From positions 41,320 to 105,319 of IMG/VR virus record IMGVR_UViG_3300030117_008055: a stretch of DNA of 64,000 nucleotides; one strand, 5' to 3'. This document shows positions 16,982 through 26,180 of the stretch, piece by piece (position 1 is the stretch's first letter; each line of letters starts with the position of its first letter). The notes beneath the pieces were generated by a model. That model did no database searches. It saw nothing but the letters and a program-made list of their open reading frames with translations, and had not been told where the DNA came from. The position numbers and the translations under genes are program-made. Source of the stretch: a virus.

Positions 16982-19900
16982 ATGTCAGACGATAGATTTA
17001 AGTTTATTTCACCGGGCGTCTTCATCGAGGAGATTGATCAGTCACAGTTGCCGGAGTTAACTGAGCGCATGGGTCCAGTTGTTGTTGGGCGTTTTCGCAA
17101 AGGACCATCAAATAGACCTGTAAAAATTAAAGATTTTAACGAGCTAGTTGACGTTTTTGGAGCGCCTGCTCCTGGAAACGCATCTGGCGATATCTGGCGC
17201 TCTGCTGCGATGACAGCACCCACTTATGCTGCATATGCTGCTCAAGCTTGGTTAAGAAATAATACTCCTTGCACCATTATCCGCTTGCTTGGTGTTTCGC
17301 ACGAAGATGCAGACTCATACAGCACCAGCCCAACTGCTCCTGCAGGCTGGAGAACGGCTAATACTATAGCGAAAACCGGATCCGTAGGTGGAGCTTACGG
17401 CTTGCTTGTCATGCCTGATCCTGATGCAACAAATCAAGGTGCAACGACAGGCTCTCTGGTAACCACAATAAAAATTCAACAAGACCTTCAAGCTGGCCAC
17501 TGGATTAAGATTGGAATTCCAAACCATCTTCATGTAGGCGGCGTGGGCGCAACTCCAAACGAAGCGCAGTCTCTGCAGTTTCTTTTCGCGGCTAACTCGG
17601 ACGCCCCAGGAGACCAAACATCAATCAAGATTCTTGCTGGTACTGGAACTGGAGAAGCGAACACTACAGAAGCGATGAACAGGCTAGTTGCTCTTATTAA
17701 CGGAAGCACTGCAGAGGGCGCTGGTCAGCAGGCCGCGCTCGATGCCTTGGAAAATGGCGCTTATGGCGTGCATGCTGCCGGCACAACTGGTGTTGCCTCG
17801 TTAGCAGCTATTCAAGCCTCTCTCACTGCTAGCTACACTGCTACCAATGTAGGCGCTGAGGACAACGCAGTAGGGACGCTCACAATCTCGACTGTTCAGG
17901 GAGGAAACTTACCTAACAATATTAGAATTATGGTGCGCGATTCTCTTATCGGCGGCGCCGATGGTGTCGCTACTCTTGGAGTCGCAACTGTCGATTCTGA
18001 GAATCATGCTGAGATGGAGTTAACTTCATCAACCGCTGTGCCTGTTACAGGAGCTTTGGGTGCCATCTGGTATGTTGAAGATGGCTACGTCCAGCTAATG
18101 GGAACTCCCCGTGATGCTCTTGATTCTGATAATGTACCAGTTACAAGTTCTGGTGTTTGGATTCGTTCGACAGGAGGCCAGTCTTTCCACGCAAGGGTTG
18201 CTTCAGGTTCTGCTGGAACTGTCTTGCAAGGAGCTAAGTTTAATTTTGATCCAACCTCGGATCAATTCATCCGTAAATCCTTTAACACTGATCCAACTGC
18301 AACTAATTCTGATTTGATTGATACATCAGCCGGCGGCGCTGTGCAGAAATACTTCTTGGGCGAGACCTTTGAGGAGGAGATTCGCACAAGGCTAAGTGCT
18401 AACTCTGTTAGCGCTTCAGCTGCAGGTGATTATCTTGCATGCGTTGTTGGTCTTAGCCGGCCCACACCTTCAACTGATTGGTCTAATCACCTTGTCTCTG
18501 CAACAGCAGGCGGAACTGGTTGGTTCTTCTCACAAGACAAGCGTGGAGCTGTTGAATCTGGTAACGGATTTGATCCAACTGATACTAGCATGGTTGAGAA
18601 ACTTTTCCGGTTTGTTGCTCTTGACAATGGCGAGATGACAAATAGAGAAATTAAAATTTCACTAGCAGACATTAAGCAGCCTGCTAATAACTTTGTAAAG
18701 TTTGGATCTTTCACTGTGTTGATTCGCGATGCAAAAGATACAGACAATAATCCAGTTGTCTTAGAAAGATACACAGGAGTTAACTTAGATCCTACATCTT
18801 CAAAATACATTGGCAGGGTTATTGGTGACAAAGAGTACGCCTATGATACTGTCTCAAGAACAGTTAGACAGTATGGTACCTATGATAATGCATCTAAATT
18901 TGTACGCGTGCTTGTCTCTGCTTTTGTTGACGCAGGAAATGCTGAAGGATTGCTTCCTTTTGGTGTATACGGACCTGTTGTGCCTGATACCTTGGAAGTT
19001 CTAGGAAATCAAGGTCATACTGATGCTGATCCTAAAATTAACAATTTAACTCTCGCCACTCCTGCTGATATTAAAGGCGCTGGATCTTGGGTTGTTGGAG
19101 CAGATAGCTTACCAACTGCTTCTTTGCAGAACATCGATGCTCTTGTTAATACGGCCGCATCGCCTATTGATGGGGATGGTAGTGACAACGTTGTTTGGGA
19201 TGCTGGTCGCGCCGATCTTACTGGTGCCATTGAGTGGCCATCAAATAGAATTAGAGTTAGCGCTTCCGAGGGAGACTTAACTCGCCTATCTCAGGCCTAC
19301 TTTGGATATCAATCCAATCGTGCCGGCACTAGAATATTTGCTGAGGAAAACTTGGACCACTTCAGAGGGCCGGCACTTGGAGTTGACATGTTTAGTCAAA
19401 CAGTTAGCGCTAGCCATTACTCTTGGATCTTTACTTTGGATGATCTGGTCGTTGTTAATTCTGCTGATGGGCTATCAGTTAAGTCCGCAGTTCACACTAG
19501 TGGATCCCGAGCTAGCGCCACATCAAAGACCGGCCTAAGCGGATCAGACTCAATTCTTGATGCGGGATTCAACCGGTTTACCTCTCCAGTTTTTGGAGGC
19601 CAAGATGGTCTAGACGTCACAGAGAAGGATCCGTTCCGGAATCGTTACTTGTCTACCGGATCGTCGGCGACTACAAACTATGCTTGGAATACTATTGAGC
19701 GATCAATTAATGTTCTGTCAGACCCAGAGTTTATCGAGTTTGATATCGCAACAATTCCAGGCTTAACCAATCAAACTCTTACTGATCAGCTTGTTGTTGC
19801 AGTTGAGGAACGCGCTGATGCTTTGGCAATTATTGATCTTAGCGGAAGTTACGAGCCTCCTCATGAGGGCATTGTTGCCGGCGAAGCAGTCTCTAGAAGA

Positions 19901-20599
19901 ACTGGGTCAGTTGATAATGTTGTTGCAAATCTTAAGGGTCGAGGCCTTAACTCAAGTTACGCATGTGCCTTCTTCCCGTTTGTTCAGATTCGAGATACGG
20001 TGAGCGATGCGATTCTATTCGTCCCGCCCTCCGTTGTCGCTCTGGGTACTATGTCTAGTTCGCAGCGCAGATCAGCAGTCTGGTTTGCCCCAGCTGGATT
20101 TACCCGCGGTGGCTTAAGCGAAGGTTCTGCCGGCTTGCCTGTTGTAGGAGTGCGCACCCGCGTTACTTCCGACCAGCGTGACAAGCTTTACGATGCAAAC
20201 ATTAATCCAATTGCAAGTTTCCCTGCAGAGGGTATTGTGGTGTTCGGTCAGAAAACACTTCAGGTTACGCCTTCGGCCCTTGACAGGATTAATGTTCGAC
20301 GGCTTCTTATCTTCCTTAAGAAGGAAATTTCCAGAATTGCATCGAGAACACTCTTCGAGCAAAACGTTCAGTCGACTTGGGATCGCTTCAAAGGCGAGGT
20401 TAACCCATTCTTGGCTGGAGTGAAAGCTGGGCTAGGCTTAACCGACTACAAGTTGGTTCTCGACAGCACCACAACCACAGATGAGCTTGTAGATAGAAAC
20501 ATTCTATACGCAAAGATTTTCATTAAACCAGCAAGAGCCATTGAGTTTATCGCACTTGATTTTATTATCACACGCAGTGGCGCATCTTTTGACGATTAA
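16982..20599 (+). CDS. 18: Tail sheath protein, gp18-like, very long
   Basis: The protein begins FKFISPGVFIEEID, the conserved start of contractile sheath proteins, followed by GPVVVGRFRKGPSNRPVKI and NELVDVFG. The C-terminal part contains the conserved sheath core: VVGVRTRVTSDQRDKLYDAN, INPIASFPAEGIVVFGQKTL, the segment INVRRLLIFLKKEISR and the final IEFIALDFIITRSGASF. It contracts to drive the tail tube into the cell. At 1205 residues it is almost twice T4 gp18 (659); the extra length lies in the middle (about residues 110-750), Ala/Gly/Thr-rich and probably forming surface domains. It is followed by the tube gene as usual. Confidence 0.93.
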   Translation: MSDDRFKFISPGVFIEEIDQSQLPELTERMGPVVVGRFRKGPSNRPVKIKDFNELVDVFGAPAPGNASGDIWRSAAMTAPTYAAYAAQAWLRNNTPCTIIRLLGVSHEDADSYSTSPTAPAGWRTANTIAKTGSVGGAYGLLVMPDPDATNQGATTGSLVTTIKIQQDLQAGHWIKIGIPNHLHVGGVGATPNEAQSLQFLFAANSDAPGDQTSIKILAGTGTGEANTTEAMNRLVALINGSTAEGAGQQAALDALENGAYGVHAAGTTGVASLAAIQASLTASYTATNVGAEDNAVGTLTISTVQGGNLPNNIRIMVRDSLIGGADGVATLGVATVDSENHAEMELTSSTAVPVTGALGAIWYVEDGYVQLMGTPRDALDSDNVPVTSSGVWIRSTGGQSFHARVASGSAGTVLQGAKFNFDPTSDQFIRKSFNTDPTATNSDLIDTSAGGAVQKYFLGETFEEEIRTRLSANSVSASAAGDYLACVVGLSRPTPSTDWSNHLVSATAGGTGWFFSQDKRGAVESGNGFDPTDTSMVEKLFRFVALDNGEMTNREIKISLADIKQPANNFVKFGSFTVLIRDAKDTDNNPVVLERYTGVNLDPTSSKYIGRVIGDKEYAYDTVSRTVRQYGTYDNASKFVRVLVSAFVDAGNAEGLLPFGVYGPVVPDTLEVLGNQGHTDADPKINNLTLATPADIKGAGSWVVGADSLPTASLQNIDALVNTAASPIDGDGSDNVVWDAGRADLTGAIEWPSNRIRVSASEGDLTRLSQAYFGYQSNRAGTRIFAEENLDHFRGPALGVDMFSQTVSASHYSWIFTLDDLVVVNSADGLSVKSAVHTSGSRASATSKTGLSGSDSILDAGFNRFTSPVFGGQDGLDVTEKDPFRNRYLSTGSSATTNYAWNTIERSINVLSDPEFIEFDIATIPGLTNQTLTDQLVVAVEERADALAIIDLSGSYEPPHEGIVAGEAVSRRTGSVDNVVANLKGRGLNSSYACAFFPFVQIRDTVSDAILFVPPSVVALGTMSSSQRRSAVWFAPAGFTRGGLSEGSAGLPVVGVRTRVTSDQRDKLYDANINPIASFPAEGIVVFGQKTLQVTPSALDRINVRRLLIFLKKEISRIASRTLFEQNVQSTWDRFKGEVNPFLAGVKAGLGLTDYKLVLDSTTTTDELVDRNILYAKIFIKPARAIEFIALDFIITRSGASFDD

Positions 20600-20628
20600 A
20601 CTAGTTAATGATATAGGAGACCAGATAC

Positions 20629-21228
20629 ATGGCATTTTTTACAGAGACAGATAAAAAGTTAGGCAATCCTTTCGAGCCTAAAAGAAAATTCAGATGGCTT
20701 GTGAGCTTCAGTAATATTGGACAGCAAGCTAGCTTTATGTGTGTTAGCGTCTCCAAGCCATCAGCCAACATAGATGTTCACAAGCATGAATTTTTAAATC
20801 ATGAATTTAAATTTCCAACCAAGCTTAAGTGGCAACCTATAAGCGTTAAGTTTATTGATTCGTTTCAAGCAGACATGGGAAATAAATTCTATAATTTAAT
20901 GAGAAATTCTGGTTACCAAGCACCTGAAAGCTTTGAGGCTGCAAAAATGGGCTTTACTAAGTCACAAATGCAGTTTGCTATCGGTCAAGTTACAATTAGC
21001 CAGTATGATGGTGGTGACGTCGATGTAGATCCGTCCACTGTTGCAATTACTGACAACCCAGGCTTTAACTTAGGAGTGCCAAGAGAAACTTGGACTTTGC
21101 ATAATTCTCTTATGACTTCTGTTAAATTTGGTGACGGTTTGAGTTATACTGATAATGGCATAGTTGAAGTTGAAGTTGGTTTAGAGTATGATTATGCTAC
21201 AATTTTAACTGGCCCACTAGCAGTATAA
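20629..21228 (+). CDS. 19: Tail tube protein, gp19-like
   Basis: The 199-residue product follows the sheath gene, as in T4. It has NPFEPKRKFRWLVSF at the start, matching the tube family, then a beta-barrel-like pattern with KWQPISVKFIDSF and a C-terminal GIVEVEVGLEYDYATI, typical of the last strand of tube proteins. T4 gp19 is 163 residues, so this version is slightly longer. Tube subunits stack in hexamers inside the sheath and conduct DNA. A clear ribosome binding site (ATAGGAG) precedes the start. Confidence 0.9.
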   Translation: MAFFTETDKKLGNPFEPKRKFRWLVSFSNIGQQASFMCVSVSKPSANIDVHKHEFLNHEFKFPTKLKWQPISVKFIDSFQADMGNKFYNLMRNSGYQAPESFEAAKMGFTKSQMQFAIGQVTISQYDGGDVDVDPSTVAITDNPGFNLGVPRETWTLHNSLMTSVKFGDGLSYTDNGIVEVEVGLEYDYATILTGPLAV

Positions 21229-21252
21229 AATAAATAAATTTACGAGGTAAAA

Positions 21253-22113
21253 ATGAGAAACAACGAGAAGCGCGTTGGGCAACCAGGGGGCCAAAACCCT
21301 GAGAGCCCAGCTGCAGCAGTTGCTGCGCAGCAGTCTCAACCACTTTCTTTTGTAACACCAACGCAGTTTGTTGAGTTGCCTTCTAAGGGAGAGCTTTATC
21401 CTGAAGGACACCCTCTTCATAAGCAAGGGGTTATCGAAATTAAGTATATGACTGCCAAAGAAGAAGATATCCTAACTTCAGAGGCTTTGCTTAGACAAGG
21501 CTTGGCGTTGGAGCGTCTTTTGTTTAGCATTATTTTGGATAAAAGAATTGATCCCGAAACACTACTTTCGGGAGATCGCAATGCAATACTTATTGCGGCC
21601 AGAGAGAGTGGGTATGGTGCATTATATGAGACAAAAATAACTTGTCCCTCATGTGGTAGTGTGTCGGACTATACTTTTAGCTTAGAGGAAAAAACACTTA
21701 GCTTAGGCTGCTTAGATGACAACATACTCAAAGACAATTCTGTTAGATTGAAAGACGGAGTGCTTTATACAATGCTTCCCAAAACTGGTGTTGAGGTAGG
21801 CTTTAAGCTTCTTACAGGCAAAGATGAAAATGATTTGTCAAACCAGTCAAAACAAAAGAAAGCCAAAGGTCAGCATAATACGGTTACAGATCAGTTGTAT
21901 AAAATAATTACCTCTGTAAACGGAAGCGAGGATAGATATACAGTGCATGAATTTATTATGTCTATGCCTATTAGTGATTCTAAACTTTTAAGAAAACTGC
22001 ATAGGAAAATGACACCTAATGTAGATTTAACTCAGCTATACGGCTGTTCTAAGTGCGGTCACACCACAGACATGGAGGTGCCGTTTAATACGGAATTTTT
22101 TTGGCCTGAATGA
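21253..22113 (+). CDS. 26: Baseplate hub protein, gp26-like, with zinc ribbon
   Basis: The 286-residue protein has an unstructured N-terminus (to about residue 30), then FVELPSKGELYPEGHPL and IEIKYMTAKEEDILTS, hallmarks of the T4 gp26 baseplate hub family. GDRNAILIAARESGYG follows. Two Cys pairs (CPSCG near residue 136 and CSKCG near 272) likely bind one zinc. The protein acts in baseplate hub assembly. The last codons contain a run of seven T residues directly before the stop, and the next small ORF is open in the +1 frame across this point, which suggests possible frameshifting. Confidence 0.82.
   Translation: MRNNEKRVGQPGGQNPESPAAAVAAQQSQPLSFVTPTQFVELPSKGELYPEGHPLHKQGVIEIKYMTAKEEDILTSEALLRQGLALERLLFSIILDKRIDPETLLSGDRNAILIAARESGYGALYETKITCPSCGSVSDYTFSLEEKTLSLGCLDDNILKDNSVRLKDGVLYTMLPKTGVEVGFKLLTGKDENDLSNQSKQKKAKGQHNTVTDQLYKIITSVNGSEDRYTVHEFIMSMPISDSKLLRKLHRKMTPNVDLTQLYGCSKCGHTTDMEVPFNTEFFWPE
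22096..22102 (+). promoter_or_regulatory. T7 run, possible +1 frameshift site
   Basis: Seven T residues form codons TTT TTT T.. eleven bases before the gp26 stop. Slippage by +1 would join gp26 to the downstream 55-residue ORF, adding GLNDEY before its first Met. The reading frame is consistent with +1 and not with -1. Confidence 0.35.
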
Positions 22114-22120
22114 TGAATAT

Positions 22121-22288
22121 ATGGAATATGTCTATAATGACTTTTTCCTATTAAAATACCACGGTGGCTGGAGTTTCATCGAAGCCTATAACTTGCCTGT
22201 GGGATTGAGAAAGTGGTTCTTGAAAAGGTTGCAACGTCAATTTGAAGACGAAAAAGATGCGATCGAAAAGGCCAATGAAGATAGTTAA
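22121..22288 (+). CDS. Small tail assembly chaperone-like ORF
   Basis: This 55-residue ORF begins MEYVYNDFFLLKYHGGWS and continues with EAYNLPVGLRKWFLKRL and a charged helix. The pattern 'GGWSFIEAYNLPV...RKWFLKR' resembles small T4-like proteins that follow gp26 and help hub assembly (gp51-like position). The ATG has no Shine-Dalgarno, and the frame stays open upstream into the end of gp26 in the +1 frame, passing the T7 run at 22096-22102. It may be made by ribosomes that shift +1 at that run, as a C-terminal extension of gp26, or by reinitiation. Confidence 0.65.
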   Translation: MEYVYNDFFLLKYHGGWSFIEAYNLPVGLRKWFLKRLQRQFEDEKDAIEKANEDS

Positions 22289-22293
22289 TACGA

Positions 22294-22322
22294 GGAGGGC
22301 TAGCGCCCTCCTTTTCTTTTTT
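22294..22322 (+). terminator. Intrinsic terminator
   Basis: GGAGGGC (22294-22300) pairs with GCCCTCC (22305-22311) around TAGC, followed by TTTTCTTTTTT. It closes the sheath-tube-hub transcription unit. Confidence 0.9.
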
Positions 22323-22330
22323 GTATTAGC

Positions 22331-22340
22331 ACTATTTAGT
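22331..22340 (+). promoter_or_regulatory. ACTATTTA motif before tape-measure gene
   Basis: ACTATTTAGT sits between the terminator and the next gene, 18 bases before the ATG. If it is a -10-like element, transcription would start almost at the ribosome binding site (AAGGGG), giving a very short leader. Confidence 0.3.
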
Positions 22341-22357
22341 TTAAGGGGTACAGTAAG

Positions 22358-24958
22358 ATGTCTGACGCAGAAAATCTAGAAAAAATCCTGCAGCTAATGA
22401 AAGACATAGCTGCAGAGAAGATAAAAGCTAGTCAGCTAAGTCGTGGCGAACGAGAGGACGTCGCCGCGTTGTCTAATTTATTATTACAGCAAGAAAGTAC
22501 CACAAACAAGCTTATACAGCAATATAATAGAAAAATACAGGCTGCTAGATCTAATCAAAAAGAAGAACTCGCGCTGCAGCTTGAACAAGAAAAAAAATTA
22601 TATGACTTTATTCAAAGAAAAAGACAAGCTGAGGGCAATGCTCTTAAACAAAGCGCTGAAGAAGCCCGCAAAAATAACGACATTCAGATTAGAGATCGAA
22701 AAGATGCTCAAGATAAATTAGAAAATAATGTTAAAGCATCTTTTGACAGGCAAAGCAGCAGTTATAGGGCGTCGAATGTATTGTTGAAAAAAGTTCAAGA
22801 AGCTCAGCTTGCTGCTCTCGGCAACCTGGCCACAAAGATGAATGTTAACACAAAGAAAGCCGGCGCCGGCGTACAAAACGTATTTGGCGAGATTATTAAA
22901 GGAAGCGGCGGTCTTGGAGGCAAGGTAGTAAAGATTGGTGGAGAATTATTAGGTGAAGTTATCGGCATGGGTGCGGATGTTTTAGAAGGCCAAGCAGACA
23001 CAATTAGCACAGCTACTAAAAACATTGTTAAAGATTTAGACACTCAGTACAGAAACTTCAGAAAAACAATTGGTTTTGGACTCAAAGAGTCCCAAGCAGC
23101 ATTTCTTGCCGTAATGGACGACGAAGCTGAGCTAGCTCAGAGATTTAATAACAATGCGGCCGCAGCACGAGCCGGTTTGAAGATGATATCCGATATCTAT
23201 ATTGATCCTAGTGATGCCGCGGCCGCGATGAAAGAGCTAGCACAAGGTGTTTCTACATTCTCAGAAGTAATGAAAGCCACTCCAGATATTGGCGCAGCCA
23301 TGGCCAACAACGTTGCAGCTCTGGGTCGCCTAGGTATCTCACAACAAGCTACAGCCAAAACAATGGAAATTGGCTCAAAAGCTATGTCTATGAACGGCAT
23401 AGAAATGATTAAACTTACGCGTCAAGTTGTTGCGACAGGTTTAGCAATTGATAAAGACTTGAATCAGGTCATGGCAGACTTTAATACTATGGCGCCTCAG
23501 CTAACTCAGTTTGGTGAAAACATGACCACAGTTTTTGCTAAGCTTGAGGCTCAGTCTAAAGCAACAGGTATTGCTGCAGGTGATCTTTTAAATACTGCAA
23601 TGAAGTTTGATACTTTTGAAGGCGCAGCGCAAGCTGCTGGTAAGCTAAATGCTATCTTAGGAGATACTGTTGTCGATACAATGGCACTAATTCATGCCTC
23701 GCCAGATGAAAAAATTGAAATGTTACGACAAAGCCTTGATGATGCTGGCAAGTCATTTGATGATATGCATCGTCGCGAGCAACAAGTTATTGCTACTAGT
23801 TTAGGATTAGGCAGTGTCATGGAGGCGCAAAAGCTATTCAACGAAGAAAATGCTGATGCATATGAAAGCTATGCTAGTAATTTTGAAAAAGGAATCGATA
23901 CAAGCAAAACTCAAGACCAAATTAAAGAACTTGCCAAGTCAACTGCAACAATTAATGATGTTCTTGAGGGAGCTGCATCAAATATGGCTAGCACGATTAA
24001 CGTTGCTACTTCTGCGTTAAGAGCTACAGCAGAGACTATATATAAAACATTTACTGGCACTACAGATACCGTTCGAGGTCTCGCTGGTAGTTCAGACACT
24101 GCGTCAAAAGCAGCGATTCAACAAGCAAAAGCAGCTGACAAGGTTCAGGAGAGCAATAAGAAACTAAAATCCTCTTATGATAACTTAAAGGGGGCAGCTC
24201 CAACGCCAACTGCAGCAAAGGTACCTTCTCCAAAAGAAGCGCCAAAGGGAATCATCGAAACTCTCATGCCTGCACCAAAAAAAGCTGTGGATCCTTCAGA
24301 GATATCAAAAGCTCAAGCACTTGCTTTCCAAGACAGAACTGCTATTTTAGCTCAGGCACAGGCCGGCGTTAGAAATGTTGAAAACGCTATGAAGATGTTT
24401 GGAGATATTAATGCTCCTGGTGGTCAATCACTTGAAAAGAAGGCTACTGTCGCCGTGACGATGCTTCAGGACGAAATGAAAGAAGTTGTTAAAGACTTAA
24501 GCAAGAATCTAGGCGTAAGCATGGAGGAAGCATTTAAAATAGGTATGGATCTAGAACTCTTTGCTCCCGCACTGGCTGCTTCGGCTAATATTATTGAAAA
24601 TCTTGCAAAGCAAGAAAAAACAGGACCGGCCGAAGCTGGAATTCCTATTGCGCGTATGGTGGAAATGCTCAAAGCAGAAAAAACTGTGCCTGAAGCCATA
24701 CCCATGGTTAGAGAGTTTGAGACATTAAAAACAAAAACTTTAGATAGCACAGTTCATATGGAAAAAATTACTTTACTTCAAGAGATACAAAAAGAATCAA
24801 ATGATCAAGTAACAAAAAACATGCAAGAGCTAGTGCAGTTTGTGAAAGAGAATCAAAAGGTCGCCGATGCTGGTGCTGATGTAAAAACTTTAACACTTAG
24901 ACTGGGACAGAGAGAATTTGCAGCGGTGGTTGAAGATAGCTTAAAGATGTTAAGATAA
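22358..24958 (+). CDS. Tape-measure-like tail protein
   Basis: This 866-residue protein is almost wholly helical: N-terminal coiled coils (residues 1-150), a hydrophobic Gly/Ala-rich segment near 175-215 (GLGGKVVKIGGELLGEVIG) that could cross a membrane, a middle domain with Ala-rich helices (about 240-500), and a C-terminal coiled coil. Such architecture is typical of tape-measure proteins, which set tail length and are ejected ahead of DNA. Its place after tube and gp26 genes corresponds to T4 gp29. No direct sequence motif proves the family, so the call is by architecture and position. It is longer than T4 gp29 (590). Confidence 0.65.
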   Translation: MSDAENLEKILQLMKDIAAEKIKASQLSRGEREDVAALSNLLLQQESTTNKLIQQYNRKIQAARSNQKEELALQLEQEKKLYDFIQRKRQAEGNALKQSAEEARKNNDIQIRDRKDAQDKLENNVKASFDRQSSSYRASNVLLKKVQEAQLAALGNLATKMNVNTKKAGAGVQNVFGEIIKGSGGLGGKVVKIGGELLGEVIGMGADVLEGQADTISTATKNIVKDLDTQYRNFRKTIGFGLKESQAAFLAVMDDEAELAQRFNNNAAAARAGLKMISDIYIDPSDAAAAMKELAQGVSTFSEVMKATPDIGAAMANNVAALGRLGISQQATAKTMEIGSKAMSMNGIEMIKLTRQVVATGLAIDKDLNQVMADFNTMAPQLTQFGENMTTVFAKLEAQSKATGIAAGDLLNTAMKFDTFEGAAQAAGKLNAILGDTVVDTMALIHASPDEKIEMLRQSLDDAGKSFDDMHRREQQVIATSLGLGSVMEAQKLFNEENADAYESYASNFEKGIDTSKTQDQIKELAKSTATINDVLEGAASNMASTINVATSALRATAETIYKTFTGTTDTVRGLAGSSDTASKAAIQQAKAADKVQESNKKLKSSYDNLKGAAPTPTAAKVPSPKEAPKGIIETLMPAPKKAVDPSEISKAQALAFQDRTAILAQAQAGVRNVENAMKMFGDINAPGGQSLEKKATVAVTMLQDEMKEVVKDLSKNLGVSMEEAFKIGMDLELFAPALAASANIIENLAKQEKTGPAEAGIPIARMVEMLKAEKTVPEAIPMVREFETLKTKTLDSTVHMEKITLLQEIQKESNDQVTKNMQELVQFVKENQKVADAGADVKTLTLRLGQREFAAVVEDSLKMLR

Positions 24959-24970
24959 GGAATTTTAAAA

Positions 24971-25840
24971 ATGTCATTTAAAATAGCAGCAGAAATAGGT
25001 ATACTAGGTGAGTCACGTTTTGCAAATGTGCCTTTTAAAGGACCAGGCGAAGGGTTTGCACCTAGTCGAGAAGCTGAAGCTGGCACGAAAATAGAATTTA
25101 TACCCATACACTATAATAACGCACCCGTCATCTCATTCATAGCTTTTATGCCCAGTATTAAAGACAATATTAAACAAGGCATTCAGACAACACAGCCTTT
25201 TGGACGTCTAGATCCGATTAGGATGTGGAGAAGTTCCGAAAGAACAATAGATGTTAGCTTTAAGATAGCTTCCTCATCAAAAGAAATGGCTTTAAGAAAT
25301 TTAAATAACTTAAGTTGGCTTTTAGCTTCGACTTATCCAACATATGATTCTTCAAAGTGTGGCTGCGCAACCTCGGTTGCCGCATCACCAATGTTTCGTG
25401 TTAAATACGCTAATTTAATAACTAGCACATCGAACTATGACGGCTTGTTATCTGTCATACAGGGGGTAGGGGTTGAGCACAACTTTGAAAGAGGTGTTAT
25501 ACACATCGATGCCGATGGTAAAGATAGCAGCCTTTTAACAAATGCTAAGTTTCCAAAACAAGCTGGCAATTATTTAGTTGCATCCGAAATTTCAGTTAGT
25601 TGCACTTTGGACGTCGTGCATGAGGACTCGCTAGGATGGGATTATCACACCGGAGAGTGGCGAGGGCGTACTGGTGCTGGATATCCATATGGATTAGGCA
25701 CCATAAAAGTAGCTGCCGACCCTCCTGCCTCTGGTGGCGGCGGCGCAACATCTCAAGGTTTAAGTCAAGACTTTTTTCAAAACGCAGAAAATACTTACGG
25801 CCGAGAAGCAGAGGCTGCAGCTGCAAAAATACTTGGATAA
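24971..25840 (+). CDS. Baseplate/tube-end protein, gp48/gp54-like
   Basis: The 289-residue product has a beta-rich middle with RTIDVSFKIASSSKEMALRN, then the helix NLNNLSWLLASTYPTY, followed by VKYANLI and IQGVGVEHNFERGVI. This arrangement resembles the tube-like proteins that start the tail tube on the baseplate (T4 gp48 and gp54) and related LysM-neighbour proteins in other contractile tails. The C-terminus is Gly/Ser/Ala-rich. It is followed directly by a LysM-like baseplate gene, again matching T4 logic. The exact T4 counterpart cannot be decided. Confidence 0.5.
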   Translation: MSFKIAAEIGILGESRFANVPFKGPGEGFAPSREAEAGTKIEFIPIHYNNAPVISFIAFMPSIKDNIKQGIQTTQPFGRLDPIRMWRSSERTIDVSFKIASSSKEMALRNLNNLSWLLASTYPTYDSSKCGCATSVAASPMFRVKYANLITSTSNYDGLLSVIQGVGVEHNFERGVIHIDADGKDSSLLTNAKFPKQAGNYLVASEISVSCTLDVVHEDSLGWDYHTGEWRGRTGAGYPYGLGTIKVAADPPASGGGGATSQGLSQDFFQNAENTYGREAEAAAAKILG

Positions 25841-25846
25841 AAGATT

Positions 25847-26179
25847 ATGAGATACTCAAAGAACAAAATAAAAACCAGTAAAAATCGTGCCTACAGACAA
25901 TACTTAAAAAATCGCGGTTTAAAACACATATCACATTACAATACAAGCAAGCTTAGGCACCCTACTGTTGAAAATTTACAAGATTTCGAAAGAGTTAGTC
26001 ATGTTTGGAAAACTGGAGATAAGTGGTATAAATTAGCTGACTTATACTATAAGGATCCAACTAAGTGGTGGGTAATTGCTTTTTACAATCAAAGACCTAC
26101 AGAAGCACATGTGACTCCTGGTGAGGTTGTATATATACCACTGCCCTTAGATTCTATTTTATATCAGATAGGGTATTAG
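25847..26179 (+). CDS. LysM-like baseplate wedge protein, gp53-like
   Basis: This 110-residue protein has a very basic N-terminus and then WKTGDKWYKLADLYYKDPTKWWVIAFYN followed by VTPGEVVYIPLP. That is the LysM-type fold (helix pair between two short strands) seen in small baseplate proteins including T4 gp53 and phage P2 gpX. It should anchor at the baseplate inner ring. It starts six bases after the previous stop and ends one base before the next ATG, so the three genes are coupled. Confidence 0.65.
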   Translation: MRYSKNKIKTSKNRAYRQYLKNRGLKHISHYNTSKLRHPTVENLQDFERVSHVWKTGDKWYKLADLYYKDPTKWWVIAFYNQRPTEAHVTPGEVVYIPLPLDSILYQIGY

Positions 26180-26180
26180 T

